IMG/VR virus record: IMGVR_UViG_3300048583_000056
Location: 1 to 64,000 of that record
From: a virus
Direction: 5' to 3' (one strand)
DNA length: 64,000 bases
The position numbers and the translations under genes were made by a program. Under the pieces are notes generated by a model. That model did no database searches and was not told the origin of the DNA. It worked only from the letters and a program-made list of their open reading frames with translations. Position 1 is the stretch's first letter. The number at the start of each line of letters is the position of its first letter. Positions 25,435 through 33,862 of the stretch are shown in pieces.

Positions 25435-26130
25435 ATGGAAATCAAAAAACCGAGGGTATTTTCAGCGACTCAAAATTTAATCCCATCAAAAACACTATTG
25501 GGCGGATACAAAGATTGGCAAACATTTTCTAGAGTTCCTTGGGGAGAGGGACACTTTGTATTCGAGGTTGGAAATAATAGATCTTTGCCAGTAGTCTATA
25601 ACGAAGCAATAGAACAAGCACTTAGTGATAATGTTGACTGTCTTATTTTAGTTCATGATGATGTGATTCTAGAAGAAGATCCAATTCCTAAACTTGAACA
25701 GTTGTTTGATGGTTATGATTTGATTGGTGTGGCTGGCCCATCTAAAATAGAAATCGGAAGTCCCGCTTTATGGCATATCATGGGTGGTGGATTTCATGGC
25801 GGAACTTTACATGGTAAAGTCAATCATTTGGATGCGTTGTATGGACCACAACCAACTTATTTTGGACCATATCCCAATAGAGTAGTAATGATTGATGGGG
25901 TTTTCATGGCTTTAAGTAGAAAGCTCTTGGAGAGCGGAGTTCGCTTCGATGAAAACATCCCTTCAAAATTTCACTTTTATGATCTTGACTTTTCCCTATC
26001 AGTAGCGCAAACTGAGAACCTCAAAGTTGGTGTTGGTGATATCTTAATCACTCACGCATCACCCGGCCTTAGAGAATTTACCCCTGAGTGGCTCGCAGGA
26101 GAACAATACTTTATTTTAAAATATTCATAA
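25435..26130 (+). CDS. glycosyltransferase, GT-A (family 2-like)
   Basis: 231 aa. LILVHDDVILEEDPI (70-84) supplies the DXD-like metal site, LPVVYNEAIEQAL precedes it, and a C-terminal MIDGVFMALSRKLL matches the acceptor-side motif of small phage and capsule GT-A enzymes. First gene of the operon that continues into gp41. Acceptor unknown. Confidence 0.78.
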   Translation: MEIKKPRVFSATQNLIPSKTLLGGYKDWQTFSRVPWGEGHFVFEVGNNRSLPVVYNEAIEQALSDNVDCLILVHDDVILEEDPIPKLEQLFDGYDLIGVAGPSKIEIGSPALWHIMGGGFHGGTLHGKVNHLDALYGPQPTYFGPYPNRVVMIDGVFMALSRKLLESGVRFDENIPSKFHFYDLDFSLSVAQTENLKVGVGDILITHASPGLREFTPEWLAGEQYFILKYS

Positions 26131-26133
26131 TAC

Positions 26134-27456
26134 ATGGTTCTAGATCTCGATGAGTATGAGAAAGTGATAGCATACAAGGCTATGACCGACTCTGAATATC
26201 TCAGCACTATTGCTGATTATATAAAGCCTGATTATTTTGAGAACCAGAATATTGCCGAGTATTTTAAAATTGTTTTAGAGTTTTACGACAAGAGAAAAAA
26301 ACTGCCAACTATGGCAGAGGTTAAGACTTATTTAAACTCAGATATTCTTAAATCCAACTTCATTAAGTTGGTTAAATCATTCAAAGAATTTGATCAGGAA
26401 TTTGATAAGGATGAATTGTATGCAAATACAGAGAAATTCTTAAAAGAAAGAGCGGCATTTGTAGAAATGTCGAAGATCTATGAGGATGTTGAGAACAAAC
26501 TCAAAGATCCTCAGTCTGTTTTAGATGCATTTGATAGCATTTGTAAGATTAATCTGATCACTGATAATGGTATCGAACTCTTCAAAGATAAAGATAAGAT
26601 CATTGACGACATTCTTAATGTTGAAAGTTATATATCCTCTGGGTGGAAATGGTTTGACGATGCGACTGGTGGTGGATTTATAGCAAATGGCAAAGCTTTG
26701 TATTTGTTGGGTGGACAAGCCAACATCGGTAAGAGCATCTTCTTGGGCAACATAGCAGTAAACATCGCCAAACAGGGTAAGAGCGTCCTTGTGATCTCGC
26801 TGGAGATGTCTGAGATGGTTTATGCGAAGAGAATGTGTTCGAACATAACCAAGATCCCGCTGAGAGATTTTAAATTCAACACCCACCCGCTTAGAAGTTT
26901 GTTAGTTGATGAAGAAGAGGAAAATCCAGAGGGTAAAGTTTATATTAAAGAGTTCCCACCTTCCACAATGTCTCCAAAACAAATCGAGGCATTCATTAAA
27001 AAACTTATCAATTCTGGAATTACACTAGATGCAATAATCGTTGATTATATCGGATTATTAACCACAACTTTTGGAGCGAACTCATATGAAAGAGGAAAAT
27101 ATATTTGCGAACAAGTCAGGGCATGGTCTTATCCACAAATATTTGGTATTCCTGTCATATCAGCATTCCAATTGAATAGATCGGGTTATGGTAAAGATAA
27201 TCCCGGAATGGAAACCGCCTCTGAAAGTATTGGTGTCATGCAGACTGGTGATGTTGGTGTATCTATCTTCCAAAGTGAAGAGGACAAGGAATTGGGTATT
27301 ATCAAATTAGGTATGATGCGAAATAGATATGGACCTATGGGAATGGTTCAGTCGATGAAAATTGAATACGATACACTATCCATCGTTCAAAGTGATGAAG
27401 ATGAAGAAGTGATGGGTGATTCGGAGATGGGATTATTGGAAAGGTTAGCAAGTTAA
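26134..27456 (+). CDS. 41: replicative DNA helicase gp41 (DnaB-like)
   Basis: 440 aa (T4 475). The N-terminal helical domain is typical of DnaB-like helicases; Walker A GGQANIGKS near 193-201, followed by VLVISLEMSE and Walker B AIIVDYIGLL. Known: hexameric 5'-3' helicase working with primase gp61 (34403-35476). No gp59-like loader was recognised nearby. Confidence 0.93.
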   Translation: MVLDLDEYEKVIAYKAMTDSEYLSTIADYIKPDYFENQNIAEYFKIVLEFYDKRKKLPTMAEVKTYLNSDILKSNFIKLVKSFKEFDQEFDKDELYANTEKFLKERAAFVEMSKIYEDVENKLKDPQSVLDAFDSICKINLITDNGIELFKDKDKIIDDILNVESYISSGWKWFDDATGGGFIANGKALYLLGGQANIGKSIFLGNIAVNIAKQGKSVLVISLEMSEMVYAKRMCSNITKIPLRDFKFNTHPLRSLLVDEEEENPEGKVYIKEFPPSTMSPKQIEAFIKKLINSGITLDAIIVDYIGLLTTTFGANSYERGKYICEQVRAWSYPQIFGIPVISAFQLNRSGYGKDNPGMETASESIGVMQTGDVGVSIFQSEEDKELGIIKLGMMRNRYGPMGMVQSMKIEYDTLSIVQSDEDEEVMGDSEMGLLERLAS

Positions 27457-27457
27457 T

Positions 27458-28207
27458 ATGAAATGGTTACTACAAAACAATATCTGGAACGAATATGGAT
27501 ATCATAAATTCGAAGAATCCATAATAAGCGAAGGAATTGATCATGAATTTGTTCATCTTATTCCTTTTACTGAGAACTTTACGAAGGAAATTGACTTTAC
27601 ACCGACTCATATATTTGGGTCTGGTAGATTTGTGAACGTTTGTAGAAAATTGGGATATCCAACATACAAATCTTTCGATCCCATCGAGACATTTTACCCA
27701 AAAGAACTATGGATTAATGGCGAAGGTGAGGATATCAAGTGGGGAGATCTCCCAAATTACGATTATAGCATTCCAAAATTCGTAAAACCATATACTGAAA
27801 AGTTTTTCACTGGCAGATTGATAGAATCCGTAAAGGATTTGGATAAAGTTCAATTAGCATCTTCATTTATCACGAATGACGAAGAAGAATTGGTGAGAAT
27901 TTCCGATGCTGTCAATATTCAACACGAAGTTAGGTTCTATGTCATAGGTGGGAAGGTCATAACTGGCTCATACTATAGAGTAAATGGCCAAGTATCACAC
28001 TTAGCATGTCCATGTTACGAACAACCACACATCGTATGTGAAGAAATTGTTCTAGAATATGGGAACATAGACGAAGCATTTGTAATGGATCTTGGAAAAG
28101 TTGGTGACGAGTGGAAAATCGTGGAGCTAAACAATCTAAATTCTTCTGGGTTATATGAATGTGACACCAATGCTATAGTAAGAGCGTTTAAACAGCTTGA
28201 CAAATAA
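27458..28207 (+). CDS. ATP-grasp protein (R2K-type)
   Basis: 249 aa. FVKPY (108-112), EVRFYVIGGKVITGSYYR (157-174) and metal-binding VMDLGK plus KIVELNNLNSSG (220-231) reproduce the ATP-grasp core of the phage R2K clade. Known: ATP-grasp enzymes form amide or peptide-like bonds through acyl-phosphate; R2K members are found in phages, often near modification genes, and their substrates are mostly unknown. It follows gp41 by one base. Confidence 0.75.
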   Translation: MKWLLQNNIWNEYGYHKFEESIISEGIDHEFVHLIPFTENFTKEIDFTPTHIFGSGRFVNVCRKLGYPTYKSFDPIETFYPKELWINGEGEDIKWGDLPNYDYSIPKFVKPYTEKFFTGRLIESVKDLDKVQLASSFITNDEEELVRISDAVNIQHEVRFYVIGGKVITGSYYRVNGQVSHLACPCYEQPHIVCEEIVLEYGNIDEAFVMDLGKVGDEWKIVELNNLNSSGLYECDTNAIVRAFKQLDK

Positions 28208-28221
28208 AAACATGGGTATTT

Positions 28222-28521
28222 ATGATAAGAATAAAAAAACAAGAAATGGCGTTGAAACATTTGGATGATTGTGGTTGGAAGGTCCACCCAGATTATTTAC
28301 ATTCCCATATAAAACAAGCGATGAGCGTGGTTAATTCCATTTATTTGAAAGATGGATCTGATGAATTTTATCCGAAAGATAAAATTATGACATGTTTGAA
28401 ATCTGCGTTAAAATATAAAACGTATAAAAATATGGAAAGGTATATATCAGAATGTAAATGGTACATAGCTCATATATTCGATACTATTCCACCTGAATTG
28501 GTTCCCTATGAAAAAGATTAA
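28222..28521 (+). CDS. hypothetical protein
   Basis: 99 aa (91 from the second Met at 28246, MALKHLDDCGW). Helical with many Lys, Tyr and His; no known motif. Last gene of the gp41 operon before the homing-endonuclease insertion. Confidence 0.6.
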   Translation: MIRIKKQEMALKHLDDCGWKVHPDYLHSHIKQAMSVVNSIYLKDGSDEFYPKDKIMTCLKSALKYKTYKNMERYISECKWYIAHIFDTIPPELVPYEKD

Positions 28522-28530
28522 TAGGTTAAC

Positions 28531-28562
28531 AACCGATTACATCCATAAGTATGGATGTGGTT
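28531..28562. repeat. intergenic inverted repeat
   Basis: ACATCCATA and TATGGATGT form a 9-bp stem with a 2-nt loop, extended by AACC/GGTT across a 4-nt bulge. No T-run follows, so a classic terminator is doubtful. It separates the gp41 operon from the homing gene's late promoter and may be a processing or attenuation site. Confidence 0.5.
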
Positions 28563-28583
28563 AGTAAAATATAATATATTTGT

Positions 28584-28589
28584 TAAATA
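28584..28589 (+). promoter_or_regulatory. late TAAATA promoter of homing endonuclease 2
   Basis: TAAATA 5 nt before the ATG at 28595, the same arrangement as for the paralogue at 13232. Confidence 0.65.
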
Positions 28590-28594
28590 TATGA

Positions 28595-29320
28595 ATGAGT
28601 GAAAAGTTAAACGGGGCGGGGATTTATAAATTGACTTGTATTATTAATGGCAAAATCTACATCGGTAAAACTGTTAACTTTAATAGAAGATTAAATCGAC
28701 ACAAAAATTCCTCAAATGATAAAGGAGATTCTCATTTAAAGAGAGCTATTATAAAATATGGTTGGGAGTCTTTTTATTGTGAAATTTTAGAAAGATTTGA
28801 TAATTTTGACAAAGCTCTCGACAATACAAAACTTTTAGATAAAGAATCATATTATATTCAATTATTTGATTCCACGAATGTTGACAAAGGATACAACCTA
28901 TGTAAATATTCCACAGATAGAACAGGAATACCTTGCTCAGAAGAGCACAAATCAAAAATTGGAAAATCTAATCTAGGAAAGAAACACACCGAAGAAGCAA
29001 AGAAAAAGATAAGTCAAACACATTTAGGTAAACCCAAATCAGACAAACATAAAGAAAAAATAAGAATAGGGCGATTGGGTAAAAAACATTCTGAAGAGAC
29101 AAAGAAAAAATTACAACAGTTGAGATTGAACAATCCTAGATCCAAAGAGTGTAATGAAGGAGTGAGGCAAAAATTATTGGGTAGAACATATTCGGAAGAA
29201 ACAATAGAAAAAATGAAATTAGCTAGTAAGGGTAGGAATATGGGAAGAAAGCATACAGATGAGGCCAAGGAAAAAATGAAATTAGCTAAAATCAAGAACA
29301 AATGCAATTCATCAACTTAA
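28595..29320 (+). CDS. GIY-YIG homing endonuclease with NUMOD3 repeats
   Basis: 241 aa. GIYK (9-12) and KIYIGKT (20-26), RRLNRHKN, YGWESFYCEIL and a C-terminal array of NUMOD3 repeats (e.g. HTEEAKKKISQTHLGK, HSEETKKKLQQL). It aligns over its length with the enzyme at 13232, so the two are paralogues from one invading lineage. Inserted one base ahead of the DHH gene, with its own late promoter. Confidence 0.9.
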   Translation: MSEKLNGAGIYKLTCIINGKIYIGKTVNFNRRLNRHKNSSNDKGDSHLKRAIIKYGWESFYCEILERFDNFDKALDNTKLLDKESYYIQLFDSTNVDKGYNLCKYSTDRTGIPCSEEHKSKIGKSNLGKKHTEEAKKKISQTHLGKPKSDKHKEKIRIGRLGKKHSEETKKKLQQLRLNNPRSKECNEGVRQKLLGRTYSEETIEKMKLASKGRNMGRKHTDEAKEKMKLAKIKNKCNSST

Positions 29321-29321
29321 C

Positions 29322-30179
29322 ATGAAACAAAAAATCTTCATTTGGGCGAACTCTGATCTCGATGGTGCGGCATCGGTGATTGCCCTTGGACACATCTTTC
29401 CAGAATTTGAATACCAATCTTGTTTCTTTGGTAAGTTTCAAGAACAATATATCAAATGGGCAAAGACCAATCTTGAAAACTATGATAAAATTTTCGTAGT
29501 TGGTATGGTTATTGATCAAGATCTGATGCGAAAGCTGGATGATCCTAGAATTGTTATCATTTCTGATCGTGCTGACGTATTGAAGGTCCATGATTCTACT
29601 TTGATTGTCGAAGAAAGCACTTCATGTTGTAGATTGATTTATCTCAAATTCAATCACCTGAGAGCTTTACCAAAACCTGTAAAGGAATTGATCCTTTATG
29701 TGGATGATTACAACAGATACTCATTAACATACGATGAATCCAAGTATTTGAATGCTCTCTACCGTAAAATGGGTGTGAGAAAGTTTAAAGAGTTTGTAGA
29801 ACGTTTCTCCGATGGATATGATGGGCTAACTGAAAAAGAAGTAGCCTTAGCTGATACCTTTCTCAAGGAAATCCAAGACGAATTACCCAAACTCGATTTA
29901 TATACTGGTCTATGGGATGGTTGGAGCGTTCTATCTACATTCTCCAAGTGCTCAGTTAATGAGATAGCTAAGGAATTGATGGATGCACACGACTACGATA
30001 TCATCATTATTGTGAATACTGACACAAAATTCATTTCTTTCAGAAAACCCCCAACTTCAACTGCCAACATTGCTAATATGGCAGAGTCATTATGTGGTGG
30101 AGGTGGTGGAGAATGGGCTGCTGGTGGCAATATTACACAAAAATTTCTGGAATTTACCGAGGATCTTACATTGTTATGA
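29322..30179 (+). CDS. DHH-family phosphoesterase with degenerate DHH motif
   Basis: 285 aa. IWANSDLDGAASVIAL (7-22) is motif I of DHH phosphoesterases (D12, D14), VDDYNRYS near 125 is motif IV, and GGGGGEWAAGG near 257 is the DHHA1 substrate loop. The central DHH triplet is not recognisable: SDRAD follows the expected strand. Known relatives cut nano-RNA, pAp or cyclic dinucleotides. Inference: removal of small nucleotides or signals, if still active. Confidence 0.75.
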   Translation: MKQKIFIWANSDLDGAASVIALGHIFPEFEYQSCFFGKFQEQYIKWAKTNLENYDKIFVVGMVIDQDLMRKLDDPRIVIISDRADVLKVHDSTLIVEESTSCCRLIYLKFNHLRALPKPVKELILYVDDYNRYSLTYDESKYLNALYRKMGVRKFKEFVERFSDGYDGLTEKEVALADTFLKEIQDELPKLDLYTGLWDGWSVLSTFSKCSVNEIAKELMDAHDYDIIIIVNTDTKFISFRKPPTSTANIANMAESLCGGGGGEWAAGGNITQKFLEFTEDLTLL

Positions 30180-30565
30180 AATATAAATTTTTAGAGTTGG
30201 ATAAACCCAACAAAAATGGTAGAATCTATCCTAAAGTGGATATAAGTAACATCATAATTTCATTGGAAATGAAACAACAAATAGAGGACAATCGACTCTT
30301 TGTTGAATGTAGTATGGACTCATCCTTTTCTAGACCTGATGTTGACCCAGAGAATATTTGTGGAATAGTGACAGGACTTTCTATAGAGGGTGAAAATGCT
30401 TATTGTGATATAATACCATTACAAAATAAAGCACATTTATTTGATCTTATAGACGAGAAAAATTTTGCCATCAGACCAAAAGGAATCGGATCTTTTGAAG
30501 AAGATGGCAAAACCATAAAAGACTATACTTTAGTATCACTAGCAATCACCCAAGATCCCTCATGA
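30176..30565 (+). CDS. small prohead-protease-like domain protein
   Basis: 129 aa from the ATG at 30176, which overlaps the DHH stop. PNKNGRIYP (11-19) and the later pattern IRPKGIGSFEEDGKTIKDY resemble the core of T4 gp21-type prohead proteases, but the length is far below a full protease and no catalytic Ser/His pair can be assigned. It lies in a replication operon. Most likely a stand-alone relative of that fold. Confidence 0.5.
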   Translation: MKYKFLELDKPNKNGRIYPKVDISNIIISLEMKQQIEDNRLFVECSMDSSFSRPDVDPENICGIVTGLSIEGENAYCDIIPLQNKAHLFDLIDEKNFAIRPKGIGSFEEDGKTIKDYTLVSLAITQDPS

Positions 30566-30864
30566 CATTTGACCCTAGCCACAATATGATCGAAGAAGAA
30601 TGTTCACACATTTTTCTATGTTTCTGCACCTTTGTTATGAACCTGAAGGGTAAAAAGCTCTCAGTTCAAAATGTATTTGTTCAAACTTTGAGCGACGAGA
30701 AGCTTAAAAACGTCATGAAAACCATGATGTCCCTTGACAATGACTACGAGCTTGTTAAGGTGTTCTTGGACTTCGATCCCAGCATTGCCAAAAGCAAGTA
30801 TGTGACGAAATTCTTGAATACTAAAGATCAAAAGAATGACAAGCCTTCTAGAAAAGCATCCTAA
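30562..30864 (+). CDS. hypothetical protein
   Basis: 100 aa. A Cys/Phe-rich stretch (HIFLCFCTFVMNLKG) precedes a helical, charged C-terminus. Overlaps both neighbours (4 bp and 29 bp). In T4 this place, upstream of gene 32, holds 59 and 33, but no similarity is visible. Confidence 0.6.
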   Translation: MTFDPSHNMIEEECSHIFLCFCTFVMNLKGKKLSVQNVFVQTLSDEKLKNVMKTMMSLDNDYELVKVFLDFDPSIAKSKYVTKFLNTKDQKNDKPSRKAS

Positions 30865-31303
30865 TATATGCCAAGAGGAATTTTACAATGCGATTCCTCC
30901 TTGGGAGATTTCTGAAGAAGAAGCTATCAAACTATATGTGAAACACATGAAAGAGATCGAGTTGGAAGATCCAGATTCGGATGATTCCATTCTCAGATTG
31001 AAGAAGAGTTTAAAATTTGTGTATCTATATTGCCAAGAGCACGGAATCAAAATGGAAGACTATGTAAAACATGGATCTGGACCAATGGTTGATTGTGTTT
31101 CACATTTAAAAGCACACAACATCACTTTTTACACGCTTCACGCATTGACATTCTCTGCAACCATGGTAGACTCCGAATTGTTGGAGTTCGTGATACCAAA
31201 TTTTTACATCACCTACCAGAAAACGAAGAATAAGTTCTATGCTTCGAAAAAAATGAAAGCACTTTCAAAGTTGGCAAAGGAAAAATTAAATGAGAGGTTG
31301 TGA
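30836..31303 (+). CDS. hypothetical protein upstream of gp32
   Basis: 155 aa, acidic N-terminal half with long helices, basic C-terminus (KKMKALSKLAKEKLNERL). Position just before gene 32 matches T4 33/dsbA, but sequence does not decide. Could be a late-transcription or replication accessory. Confidence 0.6.
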   Translation: MTSLLEKHPNICQEEFYNAIPPWEISEEEAIKLYVKHMKEIELEDPDSDDSILRLKKSLKFVYLYCQEHGIKMEDYVKHGSGPMVDCVSHLKAHNITFYTLHALTFSATMVDSELLEFVIPNFYITYQKTKNKFYASKKMKALSKLAKEKLNERL

Positions 31304-31325
31304 AATAAAAATTGAACTCGTAGAC

Positions 31326-31331
31326 TAAATA
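31326..31331 (+). promoter_or_regulatory. TAAATA promoter of gp32, with leader
   Basis: TAAATA 58 nt before the gp32 ATG. Unlike other sites it leaves a real 5' leader of about 50 nt. Confidence 0.6.
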
Positions 31332-31336
31332 CTTTC

Positions 31337-31389
31337 CTCCTGTGGAGACTAAAAAGAAAAACAAAATAGAAAAGAAAGAAATAAACAAA
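31337..31389 (+). promoter_or_regulatory. gp32 mRNA leader, putative autoregulatory operator
   Basis: A small hairpin CTCC-TGT-GGAG (31337-31347) is followed by ~42 nt that are almost all A/G and unstructured, up to the ATG. Known: T4 gp32 represses its own translation by binding a leader pseudoknot and then coating an unstructured A/U-rich stretch across the start. The layout here is analogous; function inferred. Confidence 0.5.
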
Positions 31390-32343
31390 ATGGCAAAAAA
31401 ATTCAATGCATCAATGTTTGAGAGTTTGAAAGAATCTCTCAATAAACCAAGTAACAACGGTTCATTTTCGAACCTAATGAAGTTCCCAGCGGGACATACT
31501 TACACAATCAGACTAATCCCAAATGTGGATAATGTCGATGACACATTCTTCCATCACTGGATCAACTCATGGAAGAGTAAAGCAGATGGTAGTTACATCT
31601 CAGCAATTTCTCTCCAATCTTTTGGGGAGGACGATCCAATCACTTCAACTTATTGGAAGTTGTATAAGGAATGGAAAGCAGCTAACCCAAATCCTCCACT
31701 AGGACCGGATGGTAAGAAAGCTAAGTTTGCTAATCCTATTTCCAATAAGGAACAATGGTTGGTAAATGCACTCTGGGTCAACAACCCAGCTAATCCCGAG
31801 TTGAACGGAACTGTTCAAATTCTCAGAATGGGGTTCCAACTGAAGGGATTGATTGACGATGCGATGACTGGTGATCGTGCCGAAGAATTCGGCGCAGCAA
31901 TCTTTGATCTATCAAAGGATGGTGCTGATCTCAAGATCAAAGCAGAAGAACAAGGCGAATTCACAACCTATAAGAATTCATTCTTCACAACCGTTTCTAA
32001 ATTGGATCTGGATGACGATGAAATCGAAAAGGTCTATGAACAAGTTCATGATCTGAAGGCAATCTATCCGGTTAAGACCAAGGATGAGTTGATCAAACTT
32101 CTCGAAGACCACTTCTATGTTGGTGCCGAGAAGAAATTGGAAGTCAAGAAAGCTCTTAAAGACATCAAGCAAGAGGTTGCCCCTGTTGCGGATGAAGGAG
32201 ACGACGATGAAATTCCGATGGAGTTTGACGAACCTGTAAAGGCGGAAGTCAAAGAAAAAGTTAAGCCTGTTAAAGAAAAGGTTAAAATATCACCTGTCAA
32301 GGATGATGTTGATGAACTTCTTGAAGGGTTGAACGTAGGTTAA
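31390..32343 (+). CDS. 32: single-stranded DNA-binding protein gp32
   Basis: 317 aa from the ATG at 31390 (T4 301). The basic N-terminus MAKKFNASMFESLKESL stands where T4 has its cooperativity domain; the OB-fold core includes TYTIRLIPNVD, FFHHWINSW and WLVNALWVNNPANPELNG; the acidic C-terminal tail (ADEGDDDEIPMEFDE) is the usual partner-binding region. The Cys residues of the T4 zinc site are absent: the protein has no Cys at all. A GTG at 31342 in frame lies inside the leader and is not preferred. Confidence 0.92.
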   Translation: MAKKFNASMFESLKESLNKPSNNGSFSNLMKFPAGHTYTIRLIPNVDNVDDTFFHHWINSWKSKADGSYISAISLQSFGEDDPITSTYWKLYKEWKAANPNPPLGPDGKKAKFANPISNKEQWLVNALWVNNPANPELNGTVQILRMGFQLKGLIDDAMTGDRAEEFGAAIFDLSKDGADLKIKAEEQGEFTTYKNSFFTTVSKLDLDDDEIEKVYEQVHDLKAIYPVKTKDELIKLLEDHFYVGAEKKLEVKKALKDIKQEVAPVADEGDDDEIPMEFDEPVKAEVKEKVKPVKEKVKISPVKDDVDELLEGLNVG

Positions 32344-32351
32344 TCATAATT

Positions 32352-32867
32352 ATGTCCGAACAATACGAACCACTCAATCCAGAAGATATTGGTCTTTTGG
32401 TAGACATTGCGGGTCCGGTCTATCAAGAGTCAAAATATATTGATTCTATGACAGGACAACCACCTCAAGATAGTAGGGGAGCTATTACGTCGGGGACTAA
32501 TCAATTGAAGCAGGGGTTGGAGAGAATTGTCCAAACGGCAATTCGCCAACCCCCACCTCTTCCGGGTTATAGGCAACCTGCACCACAGTATGTACCGATT
32601 CCTATATCGGAACCTATACCAACACATTATTATCATGAACAGCCTTCAACAGCAGTTCCAAATATTGCAAACTTCGGTGAACCAAGTCCTCAATTGGAAT
32701 TTGATTTCAATTTATCAGAACAGAAGAAGACAAACGATCTTCTTGAAAAGAACAATAAACTCTTGCAAAAGATCATTCAACTGTTACAATCGAAAAAATT
32801 AGATGAGCCAGTCAAACTTAACACTCAAGTCAAAGGAAATAATCCAGTTTCTAACAAGCCTGTCTAA
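32352..32867 (+). CDS. Pro-rich hypothetical protein with coiled coil
   Basis: 171 aa. The middle (residues ~65-110) is rich in Pro, Gln and Tyr and likely disordered; residues ~122-145 form a Leu/Lys coiled coil (NDLLEKNNKLLQKIIQLLQ). The last 65 bp overlap gp45. A scaffolding or adaptor role is possible; family unknown. Confidence 0.65.
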   Translation: MSEQYEPLNPEDIGLLVDIAGPVYQESKYIDSMTGQPPQDSRGAITSGTNQLKQGLERIVQTAIRQPPPLPGYRQPAPQYVPIPISEPIPTHYYHEQPSTAVPNIANFGEPSPQLEFDFNLSEQKKTNDLLEKNNKLLQKIIQLLQSKKLDEPVKLNTQVKGNNPVSNKPV

Positions 32868-33522
32868 ACTTAGCGATTCTTCTATCTTAGAAGTAACTTC
32901 TGATGAAATATACTCCATCGCCGCTTCTGACGATAGGAGTATGTTTCTTTGGTCTACTTTGAGTGGAGACTTTGAGTTTGAGACGACGCTAAATCTACCA
33001 TCTTTAACCAAGCTATCTGATCTATTGAAGATGGTTGGCGACGATGTCACATTTAAAGTGTTGAGCAACAAACTTTCATATAAAGGGAACGGTGTCAAGT
33101 TTGACTATCACCTATATGATGAGGGCATCTTGAATAAACCGAAGGTCACACTCAAAAAGATCAAGTCTCTGACTTATGATTATGAGTTCTCGTTCACCAA
33201 GTCTTATTTGAGACAGACCATTCTAAAGAATAGTTCTATCCTAAAGGATACCAACAAACTGTATATCTATACAGAAGACGATCATCTTGTTTGGAATCTC
33301 GGAGACCGAACCAAAACAAATACAGACAACCTAACTATTATAGGTGACAAGGTGGATTTTGAGATGGATGAATTTATCATGAATCTAGATAATCTACGTT
33401 TAGTGGAATTTGGATCATCCGAAGTGGCGAAATTTGAGGTTTCTAAGAATGGGATCGGTAAGATATCAATCGATTCTGATCCGTTACAACTAAATTATAT
33501 TATATCATCTCTCACAAAATGA
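32803..33522 (+). CDS. 45: sliding clamp gp45
   Basis: 239 aa (T4 228). Two clamp-like beta-alpha-beta repeats: LTLKSKEIIQFLTSLSKLSDSS at the start (split here as LTLKSKEIIQF and LTSLSKLSD), LPSLTKLSDLLKMVGDD in the middle and LDNLRLVEFGSSEVAKF near the end. Known: trimeric processivity clamp, also needed for gp55-dependent late transcription. Overlaps the next gene by 4 bp. Confidence 0.85.
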   Translation: MSQSNLTLKSKEIIQFLTSLSKLSDSSILEVTSDEIYSIAASDDRSMFLWSTLSGDFEFETTLNLPSLTKLSDLLKMVGDDVTFKVLSNKLSYKGNGVKFDYHLYDEGILNKPKVTLKKIKSLTYDYEFSFTKSYLRQTILKNSSILKDTNKLYIYTEDDHLVWNLGDRTKTNTDNLTIIGDKVDFEMDEFIMNLDNLRLVEFGSSEVAKFEVSKNGIGKISIDSDPLQLNYIISSLTK

Positions 33523-33854
33523 CTCACAAAAATAAAATTACGACTTTCAGCTATTTCCTTAAAAGGTTAAGAGATTCTGGATTTATCGCAATCAAGGTAT
33601 TTAAAGACTATGCCATCATAGACCCACGCAGATGGACTATCATGGTAGATCCCGAAGGAGCATCCTTACTTATAACATGTTATGAGAACAAAGACTTCCA
33701 AGGTGATATTGTATTTGAATTTAATGATGGTGGAAATAAGTTCCCGAAGAATTATAATCTGAAGACGAAATCCATGGAGATTATTGTAACTACTCTGATT
33801 GAGCGAGGGATCTCTCAAAAAGAGGATGGTTGCTCTTTTGAAAAAAAGAGTTAA
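33519..33854 (+). CDS. hypothetical protein downstream of gp45
   Basis: 111 aa, alpha/beta, ending in Lys/Ser. It starts within the gp45 stop overlap (ATGA), so is translated with the clamp. No motif recognised. Confidence 0.65.
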   Translation: MTHKNKITTFSYFLKRLRDSGFIAIKVFKDYAIIDPRRWTIMVDPEGASLLITCYENKDFQGDIVFEFNDGGNKFPKNYNLKTKSMEIIVTTLIERGISQKEDGCSFEKKS

Positions 33855-33857
33855 ATA
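33852..33857 (+). promoter_or_regulatory. late TAAATA promoter
   Basis: TAAATA 5 nt before the ATG at 33863. Confidence 0.65.
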
Positions 33858-33862
33858 GTTTA

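Noticed and set aside
18111-27456. Inteins or introns in gp43, uvsX or gp41
   Set aside because: All three proteins are near T4 length with continuous motifs, so no insertion is present.
28203-28224. Early promoter before the gene at 28222 (TTGACA then TATTTA)
   Set aside because: The spacer is only 14 nt while all comparable sites have 16-17, and the second box overlaps the start codon.
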